This document shows positions 41,768 through 51,089 of a stretch of 64,000 nt of DNA, piece by piece. Made by a program: the position numbers and the translations under genes. Under the pieces are notes generated by a model. The model had not been told where the DNA came from and searched no databases. It saw only the letters and a program-made list of their open reading frames with translations. Source of the stretch: Weizmannia acidilactici (GTDB taxonomy: Bacteria > Bacillota > Bacilli > Bacillales > Bacillaceae_C); assembly GCF_008974225.1 (NCBI RefSeq), contig NZ_BKZR01000005.1, positions 1 to 64,000 of the forward strand, in the 5' to 3' direction. Numbering within the stretch: the first letter of the stretch is position 1; each line of letters starts with the position of its first letter.

Positions 41768-42559
41768 TCACAGCTTCTGATCAGCCATTGTTTGTTTAGC
41801 GCTTGCAATCAGTTCTCGGATTGCTTCAGTATCGTCCTGCCTGAAAAGCTCGATAATTTTGCTGCCTGCAACGACGCCGGCACAGTAATTTGTTAGATGG
41901 CGGACATGTTCCGGTTTGGAAACGCCGAAGCCGGCAAGCACCGGTACCGGGCTGATTTCCGATAAGTAAGCCAAATAAGCCTCGATATTGTCGTGGAAAC
42001 TCGTGCGGCTGCCGGTAGTGCCGGTGACCGTGACTGCGTAGAGGAAGCCTTCTGAACGAGCGGCAATTTCTTTCAGCCGATCTTTCGGGCTTGTAATCGC
42101 GGCAAGCCGGATCAGCGCAAGGCCACGCTTTTTCAGTTCCCCTGCAATGATCTCTTCTTCTTCAAGCGGCAAATCAGGAATGATCAGACCGGCAACGCCC
42201 GCTTCTACGCAGGAATCTGCAAATTTTTCCATCCCGAACGCAAAAATCGGGTTAAAATAAGTCATCAAAATAATCGGAACCTGCCTCGGATGGGCTTTTA
42301 AGTGGTCCAGCACTTTTTTGACCGTTGTGCCTTGTTTAAACGCGCGGAGGCCGGCAGCCTGGATTGTCGGGCCGTCTGCGACCGGGTCGGAAAACGGGAT
42401 ACCGAGCTCAATCGCCGTTGCGCCGCAGCTTTCTAAAAACCGCAGCTTTTTTTCGGTCTCCGCTAAACCGCCGTCCCCGGCCATAATATAAGGGACAAAC
42501 GCTTTTTCATTACGGGCTAAAACATCTGCAAATGCCGCTTCCAATTTTTGTTTACCCAT
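41768..42559 (-). CDS. trpA: Tryptophan synthase alpha chain
   Basis: Cleaves indole-3-glycerol phosphate to indole and glyceraldehyde-3-phosphate; indole is channelled to TrpB. The 263-codon frame gives a normal TIM-barrel alpha subunit with catalytic Glu51 and Asp62 (ELGIPFSDPVADGP). The ATG at 42559 has a GGGAGGGAA site and overlaps the trpB stop by 8 nt, giving translational coupling. Last gene of the operon. Confidence 0.97.
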   Translation of the reverse strand: MGKQKLEAAFADVLARNEKAFVPYIMAGDGGLAETEKKLRFLESCGATAIELGIPFSDPVADGPTIQAAGLRAFKQGTTVKKVLDHLKAHPRQVPIILMTYFNPIFAFGMEKFADSCVEAGVAGLIIPDLPLEEEEIIAGELKKRGLALIRLAAITSPKDRLKEIAARSEGFLYAVTVTGTTGSRTSFHDNIEAYLAYLSEISPVPVLAGFGVSKPEHVRHLTNYCAGVVAGSKIIELFRQDDTEAIRELIASAKQTMADQKL

Positions 42560-43757
42560 TCTTTTTCCCTCCCAGCAAGCGGCTGACCGCTTCAACATCT
42601 TTATCGCCGCGCCCCGACAGGCAAATCACAATGGAGTTATCTTTTCCCATTTCTTTGGCCAGTTTCAGCGCAAAGCTGACAGCATGGGCGCTTTCCAAAG
42701 CCGGAATGATGCCTTCCGTTTTGGAAAGCAGCTGGAAGGCTTCCAGCGCTTCTTCGTCGTTAATTGATGTATAAGTGACGCGGCCGATTTCTTTTAAATA
42801 GCTATGCTCAGGGCCAACACCCGGGTAATCGAGCCCAGCGGATACAGAGTAAGCTTCCTGGATCTGCCCGTCGTCATCTTGAAGCAAATACGTTTTCATG
42901 CCATGCAGAACGCCGAGCCTGCCATCGCTTAAAGAGGCCGCGTGTTTCCCGGTTTCAAAGCCGGCTCCCCCCGCTTCCACGCCGTACAATTTTACCATTT
43001 CATCCTGGACAAACGGATAAAACATGCCGATCGAGTTGCTGCCGCCGCCGACACAGGCGACAACCGCATCGGGAAGTCTGCCGGTCTGTTCAACGATCTG
43101 TTTTTTCGTTTCTTTCCCGATCACGCTTTGGAAGTCGCGGACAATTTGCGGGAATGGATGCGGTCCGACTGCCGATCCCATAATATAATGGGTGTCTTCT
43201 ACATGGCTGACCCAGTAGCGCAGCGCTTCATTGACCGCGTCTTTAAGCGTGCCGCTCCCCTGCGTAACACTTTTAACCTTTGCTCCCAGCAGTTCCATCC
43301 GGAAGACATTTAATTTTTGCCGTCGGATATCTTCTTCACCCATAAAAATGAAACATTCGAGTCCAAGCAGCGCGCAAACGGTGGCGGTCGCTACCCCGTG
43401 CTGCCCGGCGCCTGTTTCGGCAACGACTTTCTTTTTCCCCATCCGGAGCGTCAGAAGTGCCTGCCCGACTGTGTTGTTGATTTTATGCGCCCCTGTATGG
43501 TTCAAGTCTTCGCGTTTTAAGAAAATTTTCGGACCTCCGCCGAGCTTTGTTAAGTTTTCCGCATAATAAAGCGGGGTTTCGCGGCCAACATATTGCTTCA
43601 ACAATTCATTCAACTTCTGATGGAAGGCCGGGTCTTTTATTGCTTCATGATAGGCCTTCTCCAATTCATGAACTGCCGGCATCAGTGTTTCCGGCACGAA
43701 TCTTCCGCCGAATGTCCCAAAGTGCCCGGTTTTATCGGGTTGTTTGTATGCTAACAT
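42552..43757 (-). CDS. trpB: Tryptophan synthase beta chain
   Basis: PLP enzyme condensing indole with serine to tryptophan. 401 residues. PLP Lys92 is in HTGAHKINN, and the phosphate loop GGGSNS is near 235. ATG 43757 is chosen (GAGGAG 11 nt upstream) over a GTG three codons earlier that abuts the site. It overlaps the end of trpCF by 26 nt. Confidence 0.97.
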   Translation of the reverse strand: MLAYKQPDKTGHFGTFGGRFVPETLMPAVHELEKAYHEAIKDPAFHQKLNELLKQYVGRETPLYYAENLTKLGGGPKIFLKREDLNHTGAHKINNTVGQALLTLRMGKKKVVAETGAGQHGVATATVCALLGLECFIFMGEEDIRRQKLNVFRMELLGAKVKSVTQGSGTLKDAVNEALRYWVSHVEDTHYIMGSAVGPHPFPQIVRDFQSVIGKETKKQIVEQTGRLPDAVVACVGGGSNSIGMFYPFVQDEMVKLYGVEAGGAGFETGKHAASLSDGRLGVLHGMKTYLLQDDDGQIQEAYSVSAGLDYPGVGPEHSYLKEIGRVTYTSINDEEALEAFQLLSKTEGIIPALESAHAVSFALKLAKEMGKDNSIVICLSGRGDKDVEAVSRLLGGKKNG

Positions 43758-45159
43758 AGCTGTCACGCTCCTCTAATTTTTGAAAAGCTTGTTTGGCTGC
43801 TGCCACAAAAGCTTTGATTTTTTCGGGATCTTTTTTCCCGTTTGTTTCCACGCCGCTTGAAACATCGACGATATGCGGCCTGACAGTGAGAATCGCTGTT
43901 TCAACGTTATCAGGCGAGAGCCCCCCTGCCAGCATGACCGTCCGCTCATTCGATAAATCTTTTGCCAATTCCCATTCAAAAGCTGTTCCACTTCCGCCGC
44001 GATATTTTCCACCCGGACTGTCCAAGAGCACAATATCGCAGCGGTAAGCTTTTAATGCGTCAATATCTGAAAGCGTTTGAACCGGAAAAGCTTTGATCAC
44101 CGGATAAGGGATTTGGGCCGCTTGTTCCGTTGTTTCATCACCGTGGAGCTGGAGATAATCAAGGCAGGTCCTTTCTGCAATCTCCGCCATTCTTTCAGGG
44201 GTTTCATTGACGAACACGCCGACTTTTTCCACGTTTTCCGGCAATTGTTTTGCAATCAGCACCGCCTCATCTGGCTCAATTTTCCGTTTGCTTTCGGCAA
44301 AAACGAACCCGACCATATCGGCGCCCGCCGCAACAGCCGCCTGTGCCGCCTCAAGCGTTTGAATCCCGCAGATTTTCACTTTTCGTTTTTCCGGCACACC
44401 GGTGAGCCGTTTGACCGCTGCCAGCAGGTCTCCTGAGCGCATGAGCGTTTCACCGACTAAAATTCCTTTTGCACCGGCTCTTTCTACTCGAACAACGTCT
44501 TTCCGGGTGCGGATGCCGCTTTCGCTGATGATGAGGATTTCCGGATCATCGATTTTCCGTGCGAGCCGTTCAACAACGCCGAGATCCACTTCAAACGTCT
44601 TTAAGTTGCGGTTATTTATGCCGATAATGTCCGGACCCACTTGGAGCGCCGTCCCTAGCTCCTGTTCGGTATGCACTTCAAGCAACACTTCAAGCCCCTG
44701 GCCGCGCGCGTAACGATAAAGCTGTTCCAGGCGTTCCGGATTAAGTGCCGCAACAATCAGGAGAATGACGCTTGCGCCGTTTGCTCTTGCCCGGTCGATC
44801 TGGATTTCATCAATAATAAAATCTTTGCAAAGGACCGGTAGCCGGACCGCATCGCTTACTTCTTTCAAATCTTTGATCGTACCATTAAAAAAGGTTTCGT
44901 CCGTTAATACAGAAATCGCTCCGGCACCCGCTTTTTCGTAAGCAAGTGCCTGCTGAACCGGATCGACGACCGTTTTGATATCGCCTTTTGAAGGGGAAGC
45001 CCGTTTGATTTCGGCGATGATGCATGTTTTTTCCGCCTGCATAAACGTTTCATACAGGGAAGGGGCTTCCCGGTTTGCCGGCACGTACCTTTCTCCGGAT
45101 GTTTTCAGGCGGGACACTTCTTTCTCTTTTTCGGCTAAAATTTTTTCCAAAAATGTCAA
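43732..45159 (-). CDS. trpCF: Fused indole-3-glycerol phosphate synthase / phosphoribosylanthranilate isomerase
   Basis: A single 475-residue frame holds TrpC (about 1-255; IIAEIKRASPSKG, VLCKDF, LLEVH, ISESGI) and TrpF (about 258-475; VKICGIQT with catalytic Cys264, LLDSPGGKYRGGSG with catalytic Asp, LAGGLSPDNV). The join is RLTGVPEKRKVKICG with almost no linker, and no stop or start is needed between them. In B. subtilis the two are separate genes; fusion is the rule in enterobacteria. The start is TTG 45159, 1 nt after the trpD stop, with GGGAGG upstream. A one-base indel joining two overlapping genes is an alternative. Confidence 0.9.
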   Translation of the reverse strand: MTFLEKILAEKEKEVSRLKTSGERYVPANREAPSLYETFMQAEKTCIIAEIKRASPSKGDIKTVVDPVQQALAYEKAGAGAISVLTDETFFNGTIKDLKEVSDAVRLPVLCKDFIIDEIQIDRARANGASVILLIVAALNPERLEQLYRYARGQGLEVLLEVHTEQELGTALQVGPDIIGINNRNLKTFEVDLGVVERLARKIDDPEILIISESGIRTRKDVVRVERAGAKGILVGETLMRSGDLLAAVKRLTGVPEKRKVKICGIQTLEAAQAAVAAGADMVGFVFAESKRKIEPDEAVLIAKQLPENVEKVGVFVNETPERMAEIAERTCLDYLQLHGDETTEQAAQIPYPVIKAFPVQTLSDIDALKAYRCDIVLLDSPGGKYRGGSGTAFEWELAKDLSNERTVMLAGGLSPDNVETAILTVRPHIVDVSSGVETNGKKDPEKIKAFVAAAKQAFQKLEERDSYVSIQTTR

Positions 45160-45160
45160 A

Positions 45161-46186
45161 TCAAATCGCCTCCCGTGCCACATTGCTGCTGGCTTTCCTG
45201 AGCGCGCGCAGCTTTTCAAGCGCTGCCCCTGAATCGATGCTTTCTTGTGCTATCTTAATCCCTTCTTTCACCGTCTCCGCTTTTCCTGATGCAAATATGG
45301 CAAGCCCGGCATTGAAAAGCACCGTATCACGGTAAGGGCCTTTTTCACCTTTTAATACCGACAACAATATTTCACTGTTCTTTTGTGCATCGCCGCCACG
45401 GATTGCTTCGTTTGAATAATATGGAAGCCCCACATCTTCAGGCAACAGCGTAAATGTTGTGATCCTACCTCCGTCCAAAAGCGCTAAATGGTTTTCACCG
45501 GACAAAGAAGCTTCATCGAGATAACCAGCGCCGTTTACGACAAGTGCCCGTTTCCTTCCCAGATGACCGAGCACTTCCGCCATCGTGACAAGCTTGTCGC
45601 GGCGGTAAAGGCCGAGCAGTTGCGTTTCCAGATTCATCGGATTCGTAAGTGGCCCGATCAGGTTAAAAATCGTCGGTATCCGCAAATCTTTCCGGATTTT
45701 CATAATTTTCTTCAGGGCTGGATGGACATTCGGCGCAAACAGGAAGACGATGCCGATTTTTTCTAACAGGCTTTCAATTTCTTCAGCCGGAAAAGACAGC
45801 GAAATGCCGAGTTTCTCCAACACATCCGCGCTGCCGGTCTGGCTGGAGACGCTACGGTTGCCGTGTTTAGCGACTTTAATCCCGGCTCCGGCAAGCACAA
45901 ATGCGGAAGTCGAGCTGATGTTAAAGCTGTGGCTGCCGTCTCCGCCAGTGCCACAGTTGTCCATAAGCCCGGAGACATTGCAGGGGATCGACACCGCTTT
46001 TTCGCGGATCACTTCGACCAGCCCGGCAATTTCTTCCGCTGTTTCGCCTTTAAACCTCAAGGTCGCCAAAAATGCGCCCTTTTCCCCTTCTGTCACTTCA
46101 TCCGAGAACAGCGCCCGCGATGCTTCCCGCATTTCTTCAAACGTGAGGCCTTTTTGGGATAAAATTTTTTCAAGATATGGTTTCAT
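45161..46186 (-). CDS. trpD: Anthranilate phosphoribosyltransferase
   Basis: Joins anthranilate and PRPP to N-(5-phosphoribosyl)anthranilate. 341 residues. PRPP loop DNCGTGGDGSHSFNIS lies near 77-92 and KHGNRSVSSQTGSADVLE near 106-123. ATG 46186 has AAAGG about 9 nt upstream; the alternative ATG three codons earlier abuts it. Overlaps the trpG 3' end by 17 nt. Confidence 0.97.
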   Translation of the reverse strand: MKPYLEKILSQKGLTFEEMREASRALFSDEVTEGEKGAFLATLRFKGETAEEIAGLVEVIREKAVSIPCNVSGLMDNCGTGGDGSHSFNISSTSAFVLAGAGIKVAKHGNRSVSSQTGSADVLEKLGISLSFPAEEIESLLEKIGIVFLFAPNVHPALKKIMKIRKDLRIPTIFNLIGPLTNPMNLETQLLGLYRRDKLVTMAEVLGHLGRKRALVVNGAGYLDEASLSGENHLALLDGGRITTFTLLPEDVGLPYYSNEAIRGGDAQKNSEILLSVLKGEKGPYRDTVLFNAGLAIFASGKAETVKEGIKIAQESIDSGAALEKLRALRKASSNVAREAI

Positions 46187-46769
46187 ATTGCTCATCCTTT
46201 CTAAGTTCGTGTAAAAAGTTTTTCAGCATTTGTTTGCCGGTTTCCGTTCCGATCGACTCGGGATGGAACTGAACGCCGCAGCACGGGGCGCTTTTATGTC
46301 TGACTGCCATGATTTCGCCGTCATCCAAAGATTCCGCAATAACTTCCAGCTCTTCCGGCACGGTTTTTTTATCAATCACAAGCGAGTGGTAGCGCATCAC
46401 TTCAACCGGTTCAGGCTGGCCGGCAAACACGCCTTTTCCGTTATGCTGAATGAACGAAGTTTTGCCGTGCTTGATTTCTTTTGCTTTTGTGATTCTTGCC
46501 CCGAAAGCTGCGCCGATTGCCTGATGGCCAAGGCAGACGCCGAGGATCGGGATTTTCCGGTAAAGCTTCCGGACAACTTCGACCGAAATCCCGGCGTCTT
46601 CCGGCATACCCGGACCCGGCGATAAAACAATAGCTTCCGGCGCGAGCGCCTCGATTTCTTCTATGGTGATCCGATCATTCCGGAAAACCTCCACTTCTTC
46701 CCCAAGCTCGCACAAATACTGGTACAGGTTGTAAGTGAAAGAATCATAGTTATCGAGCAATAAAATCAT
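46170..46769 (-). CDS. trpG: Anthranilate synthase component II (glutamine amidotransferase)
   Basis: Supplies ammonia from glutamine to TrpE. 199 residues, class I amidotransferase: nucleophile Cys79 in GVCLGHQ, His/Glu in VQFHPES near 170, and DNYDSFTYNL at the N-terminus. In B. subtilis the only TrpG/PabA is in the folate operon. Here it sits between trpE and trpD, overlapping trpE by 20 nt, as in the B. cereus group. It may also serve PabB (inference). Confidence 0.95.
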   Translation of the reverse strand: MILLLDNYDSFTYNLYQYLCELGEEVEVFRNDRITIEEIEALAPEAIVLSPGPGMPEDAGISVEVVRKLYRKIPILGVCLGHQAIGAAFGARITKAKEIKHGKTSFIQHNGKGVFAGQPEPVEVMRYHSLVIDKKTVPEELEVIAESLDDGEIMAVRHKSAPCCGVQFHPESIGTETGKQMLKNFLHELRKDEQYETIS

Positions 46770-48150
46770 TCGTCTGCACCTCCAAAATCGATCTTGCTTT
46801 ATTTAGCGTTTCATCATATTCTTTTGCCGGATCAGAATCGTACACAATACCTCCTCCTGACTGCAGGTAGGCGGTGTTGTCTTTGATGAGAAGCGAGCGG
46901 ATCGCGAGCGCGAAGTCGATATCACCGTTAAAGTTGATGTAGCCAACCGCGCCAGCGTACATGCCTCGCTTTTGCTTTTCCAGTTCATTGATTATCTGCA
47001 TCGCTCGAATCTTCGGCGCGCCCGATACCGTGCCGGCCGGGATGCATGACACAAGCGCATCAATTCCGCTGAACCCGTCTTTCAACTTCCCCTGTACTTC
47101 CGAGACAATGTGCATCACATACTGGAACCGTTCAACGACCATATATTTATGGACACGAACGCTGCCGGGCACGCACACGCGGCCGAGGTCATTGCGGCTC
47201 AAGTCAACTAGCATTTTATGTTCGGCGAGTTCTTTTTCATCCTGGAGCAAGTCTTTCTCCAAATATAGGTCTTCTTCCGGCGAATCCCCCCGCGGCCGTG
47301 TGCCTGCAATCGGATTCGTGTAAACCATCCTTCCTTTTGCTTTGATCAAGCTTTCCGGGGACGCACCGAGGACGACATAGCTGCCGAAATCGAGATAAAA
47401 CATATAAGGCGACGGGTTTGCCTTTCTTAATTTCCGGTAAAAATAAAACGGGTCGTGATCAATTTTCCCTTTCATGCGCTGCGAAGGAACGACCTGGAAA
47501 ATATCGCCGTTTTCAATATATTTTTTCGCTTTTTCCACCATCCGCATATACACTGTTTTTTCGATTGACGGAACAAAATTGATCGGACCGTAGTCAACGA
47601 ACGGCTCTGTTTCCGTCTGCGTAAAAATCGCTTTCTTCATGGCAGCAAGATTATTGTCAATGGCCTCCCCGTCTTCACCGGTAGAGACAAGGTAAACCGA
47701 CTGGCTTTTATGGTCGTAAACCACAACATTTTGATACAACATCAAATGTAAATCCGGGATGCCGATTTCATCTTCCGGCACTTCACCGATATCTTCGTAC
47801 TGGCGGATTGCGTCATATCCAATATAACCGACCGCCCCGCCGTAAAACGGGAAAGGAAGCGGAAGATCGAGCTTAGGCAGCAGCCTTTTGATAAGTTCGA
47901 GCGGCTTACCGTTTTTCTTTTCGTCCCGGCCTGACAAATGGTCAATCACCTGCAGCTCATCCGCCGTCCCAATGAATTCCTTCACCGGATCCGCTCCAAT
48001 AAAAGAAAACCGGCCGTTGCTGTCATTCGGCAGCGAGCTTTCAAACAAAAATTTACGACTGCCATTTAATCTTTTAAAAATCATAACCGGCGTTAAAATA
48101 TCGCCATTCAGTTTAATAATTTTGTACTGGAAGTTTATCTGTTCCATCAT
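46750..48150 (-). CDS. trpE: Anthranilate synthase component I
   Basis: Makes anthranilate from chorismate with TrpG-derived ammonia. 466 residues, chorismate-binding fold. IAGTRPRGDSPEED is near 310-325, LVDLSRNDLGRV near 345-356, and GTVSGAPKIRAM near 405-416. Two successive ATG codons (48150, 48147) follow GGGGGAGCGA; the second has the better spacing. The open frame continues upstream through the leader, but that part is the T-box terminator. First gene of trpEGD(CF)BA. Confidence 0.95.
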   Translation of the reverse strand: MMEQINFQYKIIKLNGDILTPVMIFKRLNGSRKFLFESSLPNDSNGRFSFIGADPVKEFIGTADELQVIDHLSGRDEKKNGKPLELIKRLLPKLDLPLPFPFYGGAVGYIGYDAIRQYEDIGEVPEDEIGIPDLHLMLYQNVVVYDHKSQSVYLVSTGEDGEAIDNNLAAMKKAIFTQTETEPFVDYGPINFVPSIEKTVYMRMVEKAKKYIENGDIFQVVPSQRMKGKIDHDPFYFYRKLRKANPSPYMFYLDFGSYVVLGASPESLIKAKGRMVYTNPIAGTRPRGDSPEEDLYLEKDLLQDEKELAEHKMLVDLSRNDLGRVCVPGSVRVHKYMVVERFQYVMHIVSEVQGKLKDGFSGIDALVSCIPAGTVSGAPKIRAMQIINELEKQKRGMYAGAVGYINFNGDIDFALAIRSLLIKDNTAYLQSGGGIVYDSDPAKEYDETLNKARSILEVQTNDFIAR

Positions 48151-48176
48151 TCGCTCCCCCTTTATATTTGAAGTAA

Positions 48177-48465
48177 ATAAAAATACGTCCTCTATCCGTG
48201 CAAGCATTGCTGCAAAGATAGAGGACGTTTTCCAACGCGGTGCCACCTCTTTTGAAAGGCTTTTAACCTTCCCGCTCATTCGGGTACGGAACGGATTTGC
48301 CGCTTTTATACCCTATCCCGGTAACGGGGGAAGCCGTGTTTCCCTACTTGTTGTTTCAGGAAACCTCTCGTAAGCCCATTCTGTAAAGGCAGACGTGCCG
48401 GACTCCCACCCGCGCCGGCTCTCTGGGACGCTGCTTCCTTACATACTCCTCTTACTCAACGATTT
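48177..48465 (-). ncRNA. Promoter-proximal-to-gene Trp T-box riboswitch (second of a tandem pair)
   Basis: Complete T-box leader. The AG-bulge phrase CAGAGAGCCGG is in Stem I. The specifier loop AGAATGGGCTTACGAG has a UGG (Trp) codon at 48376-48378. The T-box GGTGGCACCGCG (complement of 48236-48247) pairs with the tRNA acceptor end. The terminator stem ACGTCCTCTAT / ATAGAGGACGT (48185-48228) ends in TATTTTTAT. Uncharged tRNA-Trp binding should favour read-through into trpE. Confidence 0.92.
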
Positions 48466-48525
48466 TTCTATTAAAAATATATTGTTGGTTATCGTAAAAA
48501 TTGCTTTATTTTTTCCTTTAAACGC

Positions 48526-48805
48526 AAAAAGGGTTCCCGATCCATGTAAAGGACGGGGAACCCGCGGTGCCACCTTTATTGGCTTCTTCAGCCCGGCTTT
48601 GACGGTATCAGGGAAAACCTTAATACCTGCCTTTTGTAACGATAAGGCATTCGCCAAAGCCTACTCCAAAATCGTTTCGGTTTGGAAGCTCGGAAGCCCA
48701 TTCACCTGCACATCATCACCGGTTTACACCAGCCACCGGCTCTCTTCGGAATCCATACAGGCTACTCTTCTTCTTCATCACCTGGAGTTTTCAATTGATT
48801 GATTA
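48526..48805 (-). ncRNA. Distal Trp T-box riboswitch (first of a tandem pair)
   Basis: Second complete T-box upstream of the first. Stem I carries the AG bulge in GAGAGCCGGTGGCTGGTG. The specifier GTGAATGGGCTTCCGAG has UGG at 48698-48700. The T-box GGTGGCACCGCG is the complement of 48563-48574. The terminator stem GGGTTCCC / GGGAACCC ends in TTTTT (48526-48530). Two serial tRNA-Trp-gated terminators should give a steep response to tryptophan limitation. Confidence 0.92.
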
Positions 48806-48807
48806 TT

Positions 48808-48836
48808 ATATTAATACTGAAATGGGGATATGTCAA
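48808..48836 (-). promoter_or_regulatory. Sigma-A promoter of the trp operon
   Basis: Minus strand TTGACA (48831-48836), 17-bp spacer, TAATAT (48808-48813), immediately upstream of the distal T-box. Confidence 0.7.
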
Positions 48837-49069
48837 CCCTTATTCAAAAATTTTTTTAGCCCGTTTTTACATTCGGATAGCGGAACGAGATATCAAAAGC
48901 CGTTGCCTGCTTCAGCATGCTTTCCAGTGTGAGAAGGCATCAAAACTCCCTTTTTTATCTGTCCAGAAGCCATATTTTCTCTGATGCGGCCTTTTTCCTT
49001 TCTTAAAAAGCAAAAAAATCAAATACAGGTGCAATGACCCATTGATGAATCAAAGGGACGAAAAAATAC

Positions 49070-49105
49070 AAAAACCCGGCTTCCGCACTAGGCAGAGAAC
49101 CGGGG
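49070..49105 (-). terminator. Terminator of the chemoreceptor gene
   Basis: Minus strand CCCGGTTCT / AAGCCGGG stem then TTTTTG, 8 nt after the stop. The 48841-49069 interval between this and the trp promoter shows no gene. Confidence 0.8.
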
Positions 49106-49112
49106 ATTTAAA

Positions 49113-51089
49113 TTAAAACTTATATTTTTTCACAATATCCTGCAAGTATTCTGCCAAGTAGGACAACGCCCTTGCCGAATCGGCAATATCGTCCATCGCC
49201 TTCAAATGGCTTTCAATAGAAGCGGCCATTTCTTCTGTTGCCGCTGCGTTTTCTTCGGCAATATGGGCAAGCTCATTCGCAGTTGACGTAACTTCCTGGA
49301 CGGATGCGGAAATTTCTTCAGAAACAGCCGCCATTTCCTCAACCTGCGGCGTAATCTCTTTCATGTCATCCATGATCGTTTCGAATTTTTCGATCGTATC
49401 TTCCGAGCGGGCCACGCCGTCTTCTACATTTTTTGAAACCTTTTCCATTTCCCGCACGGAATCTTCCGTGTCGTTTTGGATTTTGGAAATCAAATTTTCA
49501 ATTTCTTTTGTGGAATTTTGCGACTGGTCTGCCAGTTTTCTGATTTCTTCCGCTACAACCGCAAACCCTTTCCCATGTTCGCCGGCCCTTGCCGCCTCAA
49601 TCGCAGCATTTAGGGCAAGCAAATTTGTCTGGGCGGCAATTCCTTTAATCACCTCAGTAATTTGGCTGATCTGCTTCGAATTTTCGTAAAGGGCCTGGAT
49701 TTTCGTATTGGAATGGGTTACAGATTCGGCAATGGATCTCATTTGCGCCACCGTCTCACGCACAGATTCCCCGCCGGCTTTAGCATGCTCCAATGTCGTA
49801 TTTGACAAGTTTGAAATCACCATCGTGCTGTCCGCCACTTTTTCCATTGCTTTTGCAATTTCCCCCATTGCCTGGGCGCTGCTTTCCGTCCCGTTCGTCT
49901 GCGTTTCCGCGCCGCTGGCGATTTGGGCGGCTGCGGTATTGATTTCATGGCTCACCGATGTCGTATTTTCCGCGTTGGCCTTCAGCTGATCAGACGAGGA
50001 TACGACCATCTCCGCGCTTTTATCGACTTGGTCAAGCAAATCACGCAAGCTGTCCTGCATCTTTTTAAAACTTTCGGCCAGTTCGCCGACTTCATCTTTT
50101 CTCCGCACATCAATTTTCTCCGTTAAATTACCCCCGGAAATCTTCAGTGCAGCTTCTTTCAGGCGGCTGATCGGCTTTGTTACCGAACGGATGACAAAAT
50201 AAGTTAATAAAGTGCCGAGGACAAGAAATATGAAAACGATAAGAATGGTTTTTTGGACAATCGGCTTCGCTGCGTGATCAATTTCATTTGAATACATCGT
50301 CCCGGCAATTTTCCATCCCGTAAGGCTGTCGGTTGTAAAAAACATTTGCCTTTCCTGGCCTTTATATGTATAAGTTGTGTGACCGGAAACTTTGCCGAAT
50401 ACGGTATCATATACTTTTTCTTTCGCGTAAGTGCCCGGTGTTTTCCCCGGCATCACAACATATCGGCGGGCTGAGTCAACCAGAACGGCATAGCCGTTTT
50501 GCCCGATTTTAATTTTTTTTGCCAATCGCTGGACAGCGCTCATTTTCATGTCCACAGCGACAACGCCGGATTGGTCTTTTGTCGTTTCCGCAATCGTAAT
50601 TACTGTCTCTCCTGTAACTGCATCCTTATAAGGGGCAGTAATAATCACTTTTCCGGGATTATCCATAGCTTGCATGTACCATAGCCTTTGCCTCGGGTCG
50701 TAGCCCGACGGCAAATCGTTTTTCGGCCGGATAATCATCTTCCCGGATGCGGTGCCGACATAAACATTCAGGACATTCTCATTCAAATCGGCATATTGGC
50801 TGAACATATTCGTAATTAAGGATTGCTTTTTATAGGATGCGGATGAGATTTTTTTAGAAAAATAACTTACATCCTGCATCCGCGGTTGAATCGTGTCGCG
50901 CATAATCCCCTGCAAGAGTTTTACATTTTCTTCTGCATCACTGAGCATCTGCTTTTCAACCTGTATTTTTGCAGACTGTTCTGAAAAATATCCGATCAGT
51001 ACAGATGGAATAAGCAAAATGGATAAAATGGATATAATCAATTTCACCTTCATATTCCACCGTACATGTTTTTTCAAAATGTTTTCCAT
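49113..51089 (-). CDS. Methyl-accepting chemotaxis protein with dCache sensor
   Basis: 658-residue transmembrane chemoreceptor. TM1 lies at about 16-35, an extracellular Cache-type sensor at about 40-275 (VYVGTASGKM, DPRQRLWYMQA, TAPYKDAVTGE, typical of small-molecule-binding dCache domains), and TM2 at about 280-303. A HAMP domain (304-355) and a cytoplasmic signalling coiled coil with the conserved tip EAARAGEHGKGFAVVAEEIRKLA follow. It signals through CheA/CheW. The motif RLWYMQA resembles amino-acid-binding Cache receptors, but the ligand is not provable. ATG 51089 has AAAGGAG 9 nt upstream. Monocistronic. Confidence 0.92.
   Translation of the reverse strand: MENILKKHVRWNMKVKLIISILSILLIPSVLIGYFSEQSAKIQVEKQMLSDAEENVKLLQGIMRDTIQPRMQDVSYFSKKISSASYKKQSLITNMFSQYADLNENVLNVYVGTASGKMIIRPKNDLPSGYDPRQRLWYMQAMDNPGKVIITAPYKDAVTGETVITIAETTKDQSGVVAVDMKMSAVQRLAKKIKIGQNGYAVLVDSARRYVVMPGKTPGTYAKEKVYDTVFGKVSGHTTYTYKGQERQMFFTTDSLTGWKIAGTMYSNEIDHAAKPIVQKTILIVFIFLVLGTLLTYFVIRSVTKPISRLKEAALKISGGNLTEKIDVRRKDEVGELAESFKKMQDSLRDLLDQVDKSAEMVVSSSDQLKANAENTTSVSHEINTAAAQIASGAETQTNGTESSAQAMGEIAKAMEKVADSTMVISNLSNTTLEHAKAGGESVRETVAQMRSIAESVTHSNTKIQALYENSKQISQITEVIKGIAAQTNLLALNAAIEAARAGEHGKGFAVVAEEIRKLADQSQNSTKEIENLISKIQNDTEDSVREMEKVSKNVEDGVARSEDTIEKFETIMDDMKEITPQVEEMAAVSEEISASVQEVTSTANELAHIAEENAAATEEMAASIESHLKAMDDIADSARALSYLAEYLQDIVKKYKF

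Noticed and set aside
43231..43566. Plus-strand frames over the trp, glt and leu genes (many over 100 codons)
   Set aside because: All are antisense to strongly supported enzymes; composition follows codon structure of the true gene.
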